The notes beneath the pieces were generated by a model that did no database searches, was not told the origin of the DNA, and saw only the letters and a program-made list of their open reading frames with translations. From NCBI RefSeq assembly GCF_024741135.1, contig NZ_JANSUY010000023.1, positions 1-37,828 of the forward strand: a stretch of DNA of 37,828 nt, read 5' to 3'. Origin of the DNA: Aquiflexum gelatinilyticum. GTDB taxonomy: Bacteria > Bacteroidota > Bacteroidia > Cytophagales > Cyclobacteriaceae. The position numbers and the translations under genes are program-made. Position 1 is the first letter of the stretch. Every line of letters begins with the position of its first letter. Shown in pieces: positions 6,771 to 15,666 of this stretch.

Positions 6771-8798
6771 ATGTCCAACCGCCTCATCCACTCCCAATCA
6801 CCTTATCTCCTCCAACATGCCCACAATCCTGTGGATTGGTATCCTTGGGGAGAGGAAGCTTTAAATAAAGCCAAAACCGAAAACAAACCGATCATAGTCA
6901 GCATCGGCTATTCGGCTTGTCATTGGTGCCATGTGATGGAAAAGGAAAGTTTTGAAGATGATGCTACGGCTGCCATCATGAATGCCCACTTTGTCTGTAT
7001 CAAAATCGACCGTGAGGAGCGTCCTGATCTAGACAATATCTATATGGAATCGGTGCAGGTCATGGGCGTCAATGGCGGTTGGCCGCTCAATGTCTTCCTG
7101 ATGCCGGACCAAAAGCCTTTTTATGGGGGAACTTACTTTCCCAACAAGCAATGGAAAGCATTGCTCACCAATATTGCGGATGCATATGAAAAGCATTTTG
7201 ACCAACTCGCTGAAAGTGCAGAAGGATTTGGTAGGAGCCTTAACAGGTCGGAGTTGGAGAAATATGGATTGGAGTCTGCCAAGACTGAATTGTCAAGTGA
7301 GGAGTTGGCCTATGCCATCAAAAAATTAGAGGATCAGTTTGACTTGGAATGGGGTGGAATGAACAGAAAACCCAAATTTCCCATGCCGGCCATTTGGTCT
7401 TTTGTGTTGGAATATGCAATCCTGAAGAAAGATGAAGCCTTGACTGAGAAAGTACTTTTTACACTTCGCAAGATCGGAATGGGCGGTATCTATGACCATC
7501 TTCGCGGAGGATTTGCACGGTATTCGGTGGATGGGGAATGGTTTGCACCGCACTTTGAGAAGATGTTGTATGACAACGGGCAGTTGATGACGCTTTATGC
7601 CAAAGCCTATCAGGTAAGTGGCGAGGAACTTTTCAAGGAGAAAGTGACCGAAACCATCGCTTGGCTGGAAGCTGAAATGCTTCAGCAGGAGGGAGGTTTC
7701 TTTGCAGCCCAAGATGCGGATTCTGAAGGAACAGAAGGAAAATTTTACACTTGGACGTCAGATGAGTTAGAATCCATCCTAGCGGAGGACATGAGGTGGT
7801 TTGTCAAATTATACAACATCAAGTTCAAAGGAAATTGGGAAGATGAAGTCAATATCCTTTTTCAGACAAAATCATATGAGGAACTTTCCAAGGAAGAAGG
7901 TCTTTCAGTTTCAGCTTATGTAAATAGGCTTAACCGAATCAAAACCAAGCTGTTGGAGGTGAGGAATAAAAGAATTTATCCGGGTTTGGATGACAAGGTT
8001 TTGAGTGGTTGGAACGGACTTATGGTGGAGGGACTCGTGCAGGCTTATCTATCCATAGGAGAGGAGAAAGCATTGAAGTTAGCCCTTGCCAATGGAAATT
8101 TTATTTTGGACAAAATGTACCAAGACGGGATTTTGTATCGGTCATACAAAAACGGGAAAGCATATACTTCCGGATTTTTGGAAGATTATGCTGCGGCGAC
8201 CAGAGGATTTATCTCCTTGTACAAAGCTACTTTTGATCTGAAATGGCTCCACACAGCCAAGGAATTGACTGAAATTGTATTGGAGCAATTTTATGATGAG
8301 ACTGACGGTTTTTTCTTTTTCAACAATCCTACTGCTGAAAAACTGATTGCCAATAAAAAAGAATTGTTTGACAATGTCATTCCGGCTTCCAATTCCATGA
8401 TGGCGAGAAACCTTCAGGATTTGGGTCTGTATTTTTATGAAGACAGGTATCTTGAGATTTCTGAAAAAATGCTTGGAGCCATGAAGAAGCTGATCATCAC
8501 CGAACCGGGTTTTCTATGCAATTGGGCATCGCTGTATCTGAGTACTTTGGTGCCAAAGGCCGAAATCGCCATTGTGGGCAAAGGGGCACTAGCGAAAGCC
8601 AAGGAGATGCAAGCCTCAAATTCATCCAATTTTGTCGTTGCTGCGTCTGAAACTGTCGTAGAAAATATCCCATTATTGGAATACAAAACAGCGGATTCTG
8701 AAGGAAATGCCTTAATTTACGTTTGCTTCAATAAGGCCTGTCAAAAGCCCGTTTCTGAAGTAGCCGATGCTTTGGCACAGTTTCCATCTTTAGCCTGA
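6771..8798 (+). CDS. Thioredoxin-domain protein of the DUF255 / YyaL / SSP411 family
   Basis: A 675-aa protein with an N-terminal thioredoxin-like domain (about residues 1-165) and a long C-terminal alpha/alpha-toroid region resembling six-hairpin glycosidases. The family N-terminus is visible in [17 protein letters not shown], and the redox pair is Cys50-His-Trp-Cys53. Full length for the family (bacterial YyaL and mammalian SPATA20/SSP411). No signal peptide, so cytoplasmic. The biochemical role is not established; disulfide exchange is suggested by the CxxC. It is followed after 8 bp by priA, so the two are probably co-transcribed. Its leader consists of a 9-bp tandem repeat. Confidence 0.93.
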   Translation: MSNRLIHSQSPYLLQHAHNPVDWYPWGEEALNKAKTENKPIIVSIGYSACHWCHVMEKESFEDDATAAIMNAHFVCIKIDREERPDLDNIYMESVQVMGVNGGWPLNVFLMPDQKPFYGGTYFPNKQWKALLTNIADAYEKHFDQLAESAEGFGRSLNRSELEKYGLESAKTELSSEELAYAIKKLEDQFDLEWGGMNRKPKFPMPAIWSFVLEYAILKKDEALTEKVLFTLRKIGMGGIYDHLRGGFARYSVDGEWFAPHFEKMLYDNGQLMTLYAKAYQVSGEELFKEKVTETIAWLEAEMLQQEGGFFAAQDADSEGTEGKFYTWTSDELESILAEDMRWFVKLYNIKFKGNWEDEVNILFQTKSYEELSKEEGLSVSAYVNRLNRIKTKLLEVRNKRIYPGLDDKVLSGWNGLMVEGLVQAYLSIGEEKALKLALANGNFILDKMYQDGILYRSYKNGKAYTSGFLEDYAAATRGFISLYKATFDLKWLHTAKELTEIVLEQFYDETDGFFFFNNPTAEKLIANKKELFDNVIPASNSMMARNLQDLGLYFYEDRYLEISEKMLGAMKKLIITEPGFLCNWASLYLSTLVPKAEIAIVGKGALAKAKEMQASNSSNFVVAASETVVENIPLLEYKTADSEGNALIYVCFNKACQKPVSEVADALAQFPSLA

Positions 8799-8806
8799 CC
8801 CACCTT

Positions 8807-11326
8807 TTGGAGAGTTTATTTGGTGATTTATACCCGCAGGAAGACAGCAAATCCAACTTATTTGCGGACATCATATTGCCGGTACCCATTCCCAAGATGT
8901 TTACCTACAAAATTCCGCGGAGTATGGCGGAGCAGATCGGCATCGGTTTTCGGGTGATTGTTCAGTTTGGGAAAAAGAAAGTACTTACAGGCATTATCGG
9001 CAAAGTCCACCAAAAGCCACCTGCAGCTTACGAAGCCAAACCCATCCTTGATATTCTTGACAACCACGCTACGGTCAATCCTTTGCAGATCCGTTTTTGG
9101 GCTTGGATGGCGGATTATTATTGCTGCCACATCGGAGAAGTGATGAATGCGGCCTTACCTTCTGGACTGAAACTCAGCAGCGAAAGCAAAATTCAACTCA
9201 ATCCCACTTACGATTCAGACACCTCGACCTATCCATTGGATGACAGGGAGGGAATTTTGCTTCAGGCATTGGCAAACAAAGGCGAAATGACCTATGAGGA
9301 GTGTGAAAATGTACTTGGTCTCAAATCAATCCATGGTATCATCAAAAGTTTGGTCATCAAGGAAGCCATTTTGGTTTTTGAGCAATTGAGAGAGAAATAT
9401 GCGCCCAAAGTTGAATCAAGAATCAGGCTTTCTAAAGAATATGCTTCCGACAAGAAAGCCTTGGAAGCGCTTTTCAACGAAATCGCCAACAAACCAAAAC
9501 AAGAGGAAATCCTCCTCAAGTACCTGCAGGAAATCCCAGTGTACAAGCAACCTGAACTGAATCAAAAAGGCTTGGACAAAAAGGTAATTACCGAAGCCGG
9601 GTTGTCTGTATCTTCACTCAAAACTCTGATCAAAAACGGAGTTTTGGAAGAATACAAAATTATAATCAGCCGTTTTGAGGAGGAAGAAGGAAATGGAGAA
9701 GAGATTGTCCTTTCAGACCTACAGAGCAAAACTCTTGGAGAAATAAAAAGCCAATTTGAAGAAAAAAACACAGTCCTTTTTCATGGAATAACCGGAAGCG
9801 GCAAGACTGAAATTTATATTACCTTGATCAAGGAAGTCTTGGCCGGTGGTTCCCAAGTATTGTTGCTATTGCCCGAGATTGCCCTTACGACCCATATGGT
9901 CGGCAGGCTGAGAAAAGTTTTTGGGAGTAGCATGGGGGTTTACCATTCCAAATATTCGGACAATGAAAGGGTAGAGGTTTGGAATGGGGTTTTGAGTGGA
10001 AAAATCTCTTTTGTGATCGGTGCAAGGTCTTCGATTTTCTTGCCATTTGACAGTTTGGGAATGGTGATCGTCGATGAAGAACATGAGTCATCTTACAAGC
10101 AGTTTGACCCGGCGCCAAGGTTTCAGGCAAGGGATGCGGCAATCATGCTTTCCTGGATCCATCAAGCCAAAACTTTGCTCGGTTCAGCGACGCCTTCCTT
10201 TGAGTCTTTTTACAATGCAAGAACCAAAAAGTATGGTTACTTGGCTTTGGACAAAAGATATGGGGAAGCACAACTTCCCGAGTACCACTTGGCAGACATG
10301 TTGGTGGACAAAAAGAAAAACCTGCTGAAGCTAGATTTTACACGGCTTCTCAGGGAGAAAATACAAGAGGCTTTATCAAATCAGGAGCAGGTTTTGATTT
10401 TTCAGAACAGGCGCGGTTATGCGCCTTATATTGCCTGCGAAGATTGCGGATGGATTCCTGAATGTGAACATTGCGATGTCAGCCTGACTTATCATCAGTT
10501 TGGGGAGGAGATGCGCTGCCATTATTGCGGGTTCAAGGAGAAAGTTCCGCATGCATGTCCTGCCTGTGGGAGCAATAAATTGGGAGCGGTTGGCTTGGGA
10601 ACAGAGCGGATTGAAGAAAGTCTTTCTTTACTTTTCCCTGAAGCCAGAATCGCAAGGATGGATTTGGATACTACCCGAAGCAAATACGGATACCAGCAAT
10701 TATTGGAAGAATTTGGAAGTGGGAACATTGATATTTTGGTGGGCACCCAGATGATTACCAAAGGCCTGGACTTTGACAGGGTCACAGTCGTAGGGATCAT
10801 GGATGCAGACAGGATTTTGTATTTTCCGGACTTTAGGGCCGGGGAGCGTGCTTTTCAGCAAATCACCCAAGTGGCAGGTCGGGCTGGACGGCGGGACAAA
10901 AAAGGTGCCGTCATCATTCAAACACGAAAACCTGAGGAAGCCATTTTTGGGCAGGTGATTTCCGGGGATTACAAGAATTTTTATATCCAGGAAATGGGGG
11001 ACAGGCAGAGGTTTTTCTACCCTCCATTTGTCAAAATCATCAAAATAACGACCCGGCATAAGGATTATAAAATCTCTGAAAAAGCTGCAAGACATCTCCA
11101 TAACCTGATGGGGGAAATCGATGTCAAGAAAATCATGTTGGGGCCGGAAAAAGGCTTGGTCGGAAAAATCAAGAACCAATACATTTTTGAATCTATCGCG
11201 AAGTTGGATAAATCAGGTAATGCCCAAGCCCAATTTAAACATGATTTGCTCCTGTTATTGGAAGAAATGCAGGTGCATAAGGACTTTAGAGGAGTGAGGT
11301 TTGTGGTGGATGTGGATCCGTATTGA
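8807..11326 (+). CDS. priA: Primosomal protein N' (PriA), replication-restart helicase
   Basis: A superfamily 2, 3'-to-5' DNA helicase that loads the replisome at stalled forks. At 839 aa it is the usual Bacteroidota length. Visible are the N-terminal 3'BD region (ADIILPVPIPKMFTY), Walker A G327-I-T-G-S-G-K-T334, the DEEH box at 423-426, and eight zinc-binding cysteines (544, 547, 553, 556, 571, 574, 584, 587). Motif VI-like QVAGRAGR follows. The start is TTG at 8807, 8 bp after the DUF255 stop. A later ATG would remove the conserved N-terminal LPVPIPK region, and no in-frame ATG was found just upstream. Close spacing suggests co-transcription with the DUF255 gene. Confidence 0.97.
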   Translation: MESLFGDLYPQEDSKSNLFADIILPVPIPKMFTYKIPRSMAEQIGIGFRVIVQFGKKKVLTGIIGKVHQKPPAAYEAKPILDILDNHATVNPLQIRFWAWMADYYCCHIGEVMNAALPSGLKLSSESKIQLNPTYDSDTSTYPLDDREGILLQALANKGEMTYEECENVLGLKSIHGIIKSLVIKEAILVFEQLREKYAPKVESRIRLSKEYASDKKALEALFNEIANKPKQEEILLKYLQEIPVYKQPELNQKGLDKKVITEAGLSVSSLKTLIKNGVLEEYKIIISRFEEEEGNGEEIVLSDLQSKTLGEIKSQFEEKNTVLFHGITGSGKTEIYITLIKEVLAGGSQVLLLLPEIALTTHMVGRLRKVFGSSMGVYHSKYSDNERVEVWNGVLSGKISFVIGARSSIFLPFDSLGMVIVDEEHESSYKQFDPAPRFQARDAAIMLSWIHQAKTLLGSATPSFESFYNARTKKYGYLALDKRYGEAQLPEYHLADMLVDKKKNLLKLDFTRLLREKIQEALSNQEQVLIFQNRRGYAPYIACEDCGWIPECEHCDVSLTYHQFGEEMRCHYCGFKEKVPHACPACGSNKLGAVGLGTERIEESLSLLFPEARIARMDLDTTRSKYGYQQLLEEFGSGNIDILVGTQMITKGLDFDRVTVVGIMDADRILYFPDFRAGERAFQQITQVAGRAGRRDKKGAVIIQTRKPEEAIFGQVISGDYKNFYIQEMGDRQRFFYPPFVKIIKITTRHKDYKISEKAARHLHNLMGEIDVKKIMLGPEKGLVGKIKNQYIFESIAKLDKSGNAQAQFKHDLLLLLEEMQVHKDFRGVRFVVDVDPY

Positions 11327-11353
11327 GTATCAAGTACCAAGTATCAAGTATTA
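11326..11353 (+). repeat. Heptamer tandem repeat (4 units) at the priA stop codon
   Basis: Units AGTATCA, AGTACCA, AGTATCA, AGTATTA; units 1 and 3 are identical. The first base is the last base of the priA TGA stop. A further AGTACCA lies at about 11367. Same layout as the repeats at 6413 and 11986 but with unrelated unit sequence. Confidence 0.8.
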
Positions 11354-11399
11354 AGAAAAAGTCCTCAGTACCAAGTCTGAGTTTTGTTTTCAAAATCAG

Positions 11400-11444
11400 T
11401 TAACCAATTAACCATATGGCCATTAACCAAATAACCAATAACCA
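11400..11444 (+). repeat. 7-8 bp repeat of the TTAACCA type before a start codon
   Basis: Units TTAACCA, ATTAACCA, TATGGCC, ATTAACCA, AATAACCA, ATAACCA fill the leader of the DinB-type gene up to 9 bp before its ATG. Like the array upstream of the DUF255 gene, the coding strand is A/C-rich and nearly G-free. Confidence 0.75.
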
Positions 11445-11453
11445 AATTAACAC

Positions 11454-11981
11454 ATGGAAATAGAATCATTAAAATTCCCCGTTGGCCGCTTTTCCGCACC
11501 AAAAGAAATCACTGCCCAACAACTTGAAGAATGGGTGGGAATCATAGAAGAATTCCCCGCATTGCTCAAAACTGAAACCTATAAACTTTCAGAAGAACAA
11601 TTGGACACACCTTATCGGCCTGAAGGATGGACGGTGAGGCAAGTGGTGCATCACTGTGCCGATAGCCATATGAACAGTTTTATCCGGTTCAAGTTGGCGC
11701 TGACCGAGGATAACCCAACCATCAAACCTTATCATGAAGATCTGTGGGCGGAATTGGCTGATGCCAAAGACATGCCTATTGGACCAAGTTTGAAGATTTT
11801 GGAAGGATTACATTATCGCTGGGTAGTTTTAATCAAATCTTTATCAGCTGATGACTTGCAGAAAACCTTTTTCCATCCTGCCAACCAAAAAACAATGTCA
11901 CTTGCCACCACCATTGCACTGTATGCATGGCACTCTAGACATCATTTGGGTCATGTGAAATTGGTGAGTGGAGGAAAATAG
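11454..11981 (+). CDS. DinB-superfamily metal-dependent protein, YfiT / bacillithiol transferase type
   Basis: A 175-aa four-helix-bundle protein of the DinB/YfiT-like superfamily. Members use a His triad to bind Zn or Ni, and the YfiT/BstA branch transfers bacillithiol to electrophiles. The triad is visible as His67 (VVHHCADSH region), His160 and His164 (YAWHSRHHLGH). The opening segment with EGWTVRQVVHH is characteristic of the YfiT branch. No signal peptide. Bacillithiol is made by some Bacteroidota, so a thiol-transferase role is plausible but not shown; generic metal-dependent hydrolase is the alternative label. It stands alone between two repeat-containing gaps. Confidence 0.88.
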   Translation: MEIESLKFPVGRFSAPKEITAQQLEEWVGIIEEFPALLKTETYKLSEEQLDTPYRPEGWTVRQVVHHCADSHMNSFIRFKLALTEDNPTIKPYHEDLWAELADAKDMPIGPSLKILEGLHYRWVVLIKSLSADDLQKTFFHPANQKTMSLATTIALYAWHSRHHLGHVKLVSGGK

Positions 11982-11985
11982 ATGG

Positions 11986-12013
11986 GAGATATGAGACATG
12001 AGATATGAGACAA
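11986..12013 (+). repeat. Heptamer tandem repeat (4 units)
   Basis: Units GAGATAT, GAGACAT, GAGATAT, GAGACAA; units 1 and 3 are identical. It starts 5 bp after the stop codon of the DinB-type gene, as the other heptamer arrays sit close behind stop codons. The rest of the gap to 12188 is AT-rich, with a repeated AATTCTGAATT word at about 12056-12080, and holds nothing else I can support. Confidence 0.8.
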
Positions 12014-12188
12014 AAAAAGCGAGAGATAAGAAGCGATAGGCTAAGGTTTAATTTTTAATTCTGAATTCATAATTCTGAATTTCGCAGAGCTCTTGCCTTT
12101 TTCCATTTATTTTTTTAACTTTTACCTTGATTTTTAGAGTGTTATATATTTTTTAGAAGAGTGTATTCAATTTAAACTTTGAACTCAA

Positions 12189-12518
12189 GTGAAAAAGTCA
12201 TTTCAATTCAGGCGTTTTTCCTTCCTGATTCTTTTCAGTTTAACCTTCTACATTGCTTCATGTGCCAATCTGAGGATTGTATCCAAGTATGATTCCGATA
12301 ATCCCGCGCCGGTTCAGGTAAACAGAACCACTTATTTTTGGGGTTTGAGGCAGCCCGTAGATGTCAAAACCGAAGCAAGCTGTAAATCCATTTGTCAAAT
12401 TACAGTGAAGACCAATGTTGGTCATATCCTGATTTCTGTCATCACATTGGGAATTGTTGTCCCCCAATCGGTCGAATATTTTTGTTGCCCGGAGGTACCG
12501 ATTCCGGGAGAAATTTAA
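12189..12518 (+). CDS. Bor-like small lipoprotein
   Basis: A 109-aa exported protein with a GTG start, a basic N-terminus (MKKSFQFRR), a hydrophobic core and lipobox Ile-Ala-Ser-Cys25, so it is predicted to be a lipoprotein. The mature part resembles the Bor/Iss family of lambdoid phages and enterobacteria: an N-terminal FWGL-like strand, a central Cys pair, and a C-terminal VITLGIVVPQ stretch followed by aromatic and cysteine residues, comparable to FITLGIYTPLEARVYC in Bor. Bor is linked to serum survival in E. coli, but that role should not be transferred here. It lies 12 bp before the FAD oxidase and is probably co-transcribed. Confidence 0.65.
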   Translation: MKKSFQFRRFSFLILFSLTFYIASCANLRIVSKYDSDNPAPVQVNRTTYFWGLRQPVDVKTEASCKSICQITVKTNVGHILISVITLGIVVPQSVEYFCCPEVPIPGEI

Positions 12519-12530
12519 ACCCATTTTGCC

Positions 12531-14150
12531 ATGACCTATCCTGAAGGAGTTATTCCTTGGAAAATCAAGGAATTCACCAATGTCCACCAAAACTATACCC
12601 AGCCTTTGGATGAAGACCTTTCCTTTGATATGGTCTTGGATGATCCATCTTTCCAAAGCCTTGACCAGTTTTCCCAATACAAAAAATGTACGGCCAATTT
12701 CCAATGGATCATCAAACACGCCTTGGAAAACCAGCTCAATATCCGCGCATTAGGAAGTGGATGGTCTTTTAGCAAAGTTGGTATGAGCGAAGATGCGATT
12801 ATCAACACCAAGAGACTGAGGCACAAATTTGCCTTGAGTAATGAAAATTTCCATCCCGATTTTTTGAATGCAGGCAATAAGCCTGAAAATTTTAAGTTTT
12901 TGCAGTGTGGAAATACCATCATCCAAATCAATGAATACCTCGAAAAGCAATCACAACCTTCCAAAAGTCTGATGGTGAGTGGCGGAAGTAATGGCCAAAC
13001 CATTGCGGGTGCCTTTTCCACGGGAACCCATGGGGCAGCTGTATTCAAGGGTGCTTTGCCCGAAATGGTTGTTGGCATGCACGTCATTACCGGTCCTGAC
13101 AGGCATATTTACGTAGAGAGGGCTTCGAGACGAATTACTTCCGATGCTTTTCATATGAAATTAGGAGCAGAAATCATCATTGATGATGAGTTGTTCAATG
13201 CGATTTTGGTCAGTTTTGGGAGTTTTGGGATTATCCATGGAGTCTTGGTGGAGGTGGAAGACAAATTCCTTTTGGAACAAAAAATGCAGAGAGTACAATT
13301 TGACAATGCCATGACCGAAGCTGTCACCAAGATGGATTTTTCAAAAATACAACACCACCTCAAATACACATGGAACGATCCGCAAAGGCACCTTTATCAT
13401 TTTGAGTTGGCAGTCAATCCCCATGATTTCGCCTTCGACGATCCTCAAAAAGGGGTGTATATGCGGTCCATGTTCAAGGTTGCCTACAGGGAAGAGTATA
13501 AGAGAATTGAACATGCGACCTCGGGATTTACCTATGGGGATGACACGCTTGGGTTGATTCAAACGGTTTTGGATCAAGTTCAGGCTAAGGTTGGATTTTT
13601 GAATAGAATCTTGGTTCCCCAAATCGTGAATTCACTTTTCGGATTAGCCTATAGCAGACCCGAGGATCTGACAGGAACAATCTCTGAGACATTTACCAAT
13701 ACACGTTTTAGGGGAAAAGTATTCAGTGCAGCTATTTGTCTAGATGTAAAAGATGTGGTCAAAGCAATTCAAATTTGCTTAAAAATCAATGAAAATGTTA
13801 AACTCGCAGGTGTTTTAGCTTTCCGGTTTGTAAAAGGAAATGCTGCGACACTTGCTTTTACCCGGTTCAAACATTCTGTAGTGATGGAACTTGACGGCGC
13901 TGATGCCGCGGTCAACCATCAGTTTTATCAAGCGGTTTTGGAATCTTTGGAAGCCGCTGCGATTCCCTATACCATCCATTGGGGAAAGCTAAACCGCATC
14001 GTGGACAAGAACCGCTTGAATTATATCTATGGAAATGAAAAGATTCAACAATGGAAAAAGCAACGGTCCAAGGTGATGACCCAAGAAGTACAGCAGCTTT
14101 TCAACAATGAATTTATGCAGCAATGTGGGTTGGATGGGTATGTTCCATAA
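12531..14150 (+). CDS. VAO-family FAD-dependent oxidase (aldonolactone-oxidase-like)
   Basis: A 539-aa flavoprotein of the vanillyl-alcohol-oxidase/PCMH family, closest in pattern to D-arabinono-1,4-lactone, L-gulonolactone or alditol oxidases. The FAD domain shows R72-A-L-G-S-G-W78-S, then the PCMH core with SGGSNGQTIAGAF and STGTHGA. The C-terminal domain has the ALO-type H483-W-G-K486. In covalently flavinylated relatives the position of Trp78 is His (GSGHS), so FAD is predicted to be non-covalent, as in plant galactonolactone dehydrogenase. No signal peptide; probably cytoplasmic. The substrate cannot be told from sequence. It follows the Bor-like lipoprotein by 12 bp. Confidence 0.85.
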   Translation: MTYPEGVIPWKIKEFTNVHQNYTQPLDEDLSFDMVLDDPSFQSLDQFSQYKKCTANFQWIIKHALENQLNIRALGSGWSFSKVGMSEDAIINTKRLRHKFALSNENFHPDFLNAGNKPENFKFLQCGNTIIQINEYLEKQSQPSKSLMVSGGSNGQTIAGAFSTGTHGAAVFKGALPEMVVGMHVITGPDRHIYVERASRRITSDAFHMKLGAEIIIDDELFNAILVSFGSFGIIHGVLVEVEDKFLLEQKMQRVQFDNAMTEAVTKMDFSKIQHHLKYTWNDPQRHLYHFELAVNPHDFAFDDPQKGVYMRSMFKVAYREEYKRIEHATSGFTYGDDTLGLIQTVLDQVQAKVGFLNRILVPQIVNSLFGLAYSRPEDLTGTISETFTNTRFRGKVFSAAICLDVKDVVKAIQICLKINENVKLAGVLAFRFVKGNAATLAFTRFKHSVVMELDGADAAVNHQFYQAVLESLEAAAIPYTIHWGKLNRIVDKNRLNYIYGNEKIQQWKKQRSKVMTQEVQQLFNNEFMQQCGLDGYVP

Positions 14151-14192
14151 TTGAGAATATCAAAATTCTAACCCAAAACCAAATTTAAATTA

Positions 14193-14392
14193 GCCCTGAA
14201 AGGGCAAAATAACAAAGGGATGGGTGTGAAGCCCATCCATAATTCATTAGATAATTACCTTAAGCCCTGAAAGGGCGGGATCATTTCTTTCTTGTCCTTA
14301 GAGATATTTCGCCCCTTCAGGGCTTTCTTCAAACATTTCCTACAATTACGATGAGCTGCACCCATCGCTAAGGTTTTTCGCACCTTCAGTGC
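14193..14392. repeat. REP-like palindrome cluster in a 460-bp gene-free gap
   Basis: The gap 14151-14613 has no convincing gene. It contains GCCCTGAAAGGGC at 14193-14205 and 14264-14276, a palindrome GGATGGG...CCCATCC at 14218-14238, an opposite-orientation copy GCCCCTTCAGGGC at 14311-14323, and a decayed copy GCACCTTCAGTGC at 14380-14392. The copies at 14264 and 14311 can pair with each other into a long hairpin. It lies between the converging ends of the oxidase gene and the oxidoreductase operon, a typical REP position, and could stabilise or terminate both transcripts. A related element lies at 37655-37746. The remainder, 14393-14613, shows nothing I can support. Confidence 0.75.
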
Positions 14393-14613
14393 TGTAACTT
14401 TTATTCCTACATTCCAACATCCTGCCTCCGATCCAATTGTATTCAAAAAGACAACTAAGACTCATAATTAGCATTTCTAAATACCAAGCCTATCTAGATA
14501 GTTTTTTGATAAAATTGCTAATTGCCCGTTACATCCGTCTTCCGTCTTCGGTCTTCCATCCCAAAACCAAGGATTTTCCCTTCAAGAAATGTAGAGGTTG
14601 CGCATATACTCAT

Positions 14614-15666
14614 TTACCTATACCCCGCATTGATCTCCTTCAAAACCTCAGTTCCCGGACAAAGATCTGTTTCCTTCAGTTTATTCAAGGGTGTGCTGCA
14701 GGTGCTTAAGGTGCCATGAAGGTCTTTCCATTCGGTATTGACATAGAGCAAGCCTGTCAGGATTTCATTTTTTGTTCTTGCATGCTGAAGGGCATTGGCT
14801 ACAGAAACCCTGTCCTCGGGATTCCAATCTGTTGCTAATTTGTTGAGTTGGATCAAGGTACCATCATGCATCGCTACTCTGGTAGATTTTCCTTTTTCGT
14901 AATTGGTTTTGATTTCGGGCATTTCCGGAACAAAGTCCAAAGTCGAAGTGGCTTCGATATGTTCCCTCACATAATCGTAGGATTTGGTAGAACCGGGGTT
15001 GTTGTTGAAAGTCACACAAGGAGAAATCACATTGAGAAATGCAAAACCTTTATGGTGCATGGCGGCCTTGATTAGCGGAACCAATTGTTGCTTGTCCCCG
15101 CTAAAACTCTGAGCTACAAAGGTTGCTCCCAATTCTATCGCCAAACTCGCTAGGTCGATGGCTTGAAATGGATTGACGGAACCGGCTTTGCTCCGCGAAC
15201 CTTGGTCTGCGGTGGCGGAATCCTGTCCTTTGGTCAAGCCATAGCAGCCGTTGTTCATTACGATATAGACCATATTTAGATTTCGCCGGATGACATGGAC
15301 AAACTGCCCCATGCCGATTGAAGCGGAGTCCCCGTCCCCTGAAACCCCAAAATACACCATGTCCTTGTTGGCCATACTCGCACCGGTAGCGACTGAAGGC
15401 ATTCTGCCATGAACAGAATTGAATCCATGTGAATTACCCAAAAAGTAGGTAGGTGTTTTGGATGAACATCCGATTCCGGAGATTTTGGCGACTTTATGGG
15501 GCTCCACGGACATTTCAAAGCAAGCCTGCACAATAGCCGCGCTGATGCTGTCGTGTCCACAACCGGCACAAAGTGTGGAAAGTGAACCTTCATATTCCTT
15601 TTGGGTATAGCCAAGTTTGTTTTTCGGAAGTTTCGGATGTCTAAAGAGCGGTTTTAGATAACTCAT
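14614..15666 (-). CDS. 2-oxoacid:acceptor oxidoreductase, beta (TPP-binding) subunit
   Basis: The thiamine-diphosphate subunit of a 2-oxoacid:ferredoxin oxidoreductase, 350 aa. It decarboxylates a 2-oxoacid and forms acyl-CoA with low-potential electrons. Visible are the cluster ligands Cys33 and Cys36 (CAGCGH), Cys67 (GIGCSSK) and Cys217 (SPCVTFN), and the TPP/Mg motif G110-D-G-D113 ending near Asn138-Asn139 (NNGCYG). These fit the KorB/PorB class with one [4Fe-4S] cluster. The start overlaps the end of the alpha gene by 26 bp, indicating translational coupling. Substrate (2-oxoglutarate, pyruvate or branched oxoacid) cannot be decided by eye; the alpha+beta two-subunit layout is common for 2-oxoglutarate or broad-range enzymes. 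Confidence 0.93.
   Translation of the reverse strand: MSYLKPLFRHPKLPKNKLGYTQKEYEGSLSTLCAGCGHDSISAAIVQACFEMSVEPHKVAKISGIGCSSKTPTYFLGNSHGFNSVHGRMPSVATGASMANKDMVYFGVSGDGDSASIGMGQFVHVIRRNLNMVYIVMNNGCYGLTKGQDSATADQGSRSKAGSVNPFQAIDLASLAIELGATFVAQSFSGDKQQLVPLIKAAMHHKGFAFLNVISPCVTFNNNPGSTKSYDYVREHIEATSTLDFVPEMPEIKTNYEKGKSTRVAMHDGTLIQLNKLATDWNPEDRVSVANALQHARTKNEILTGLLYVNTEWKDLHGTLSTCSTPLNKLKETDLCPGTEVLKEINAGYR

Noticed and set aside
14437..14719. Two plus-strand ORFs of 90 and 65 aa in the REP-like gap
   Set aside because: Both overlap the end of the oxidoreductase beta gene on the other strand, share the same DNA in different frames and show no domain.
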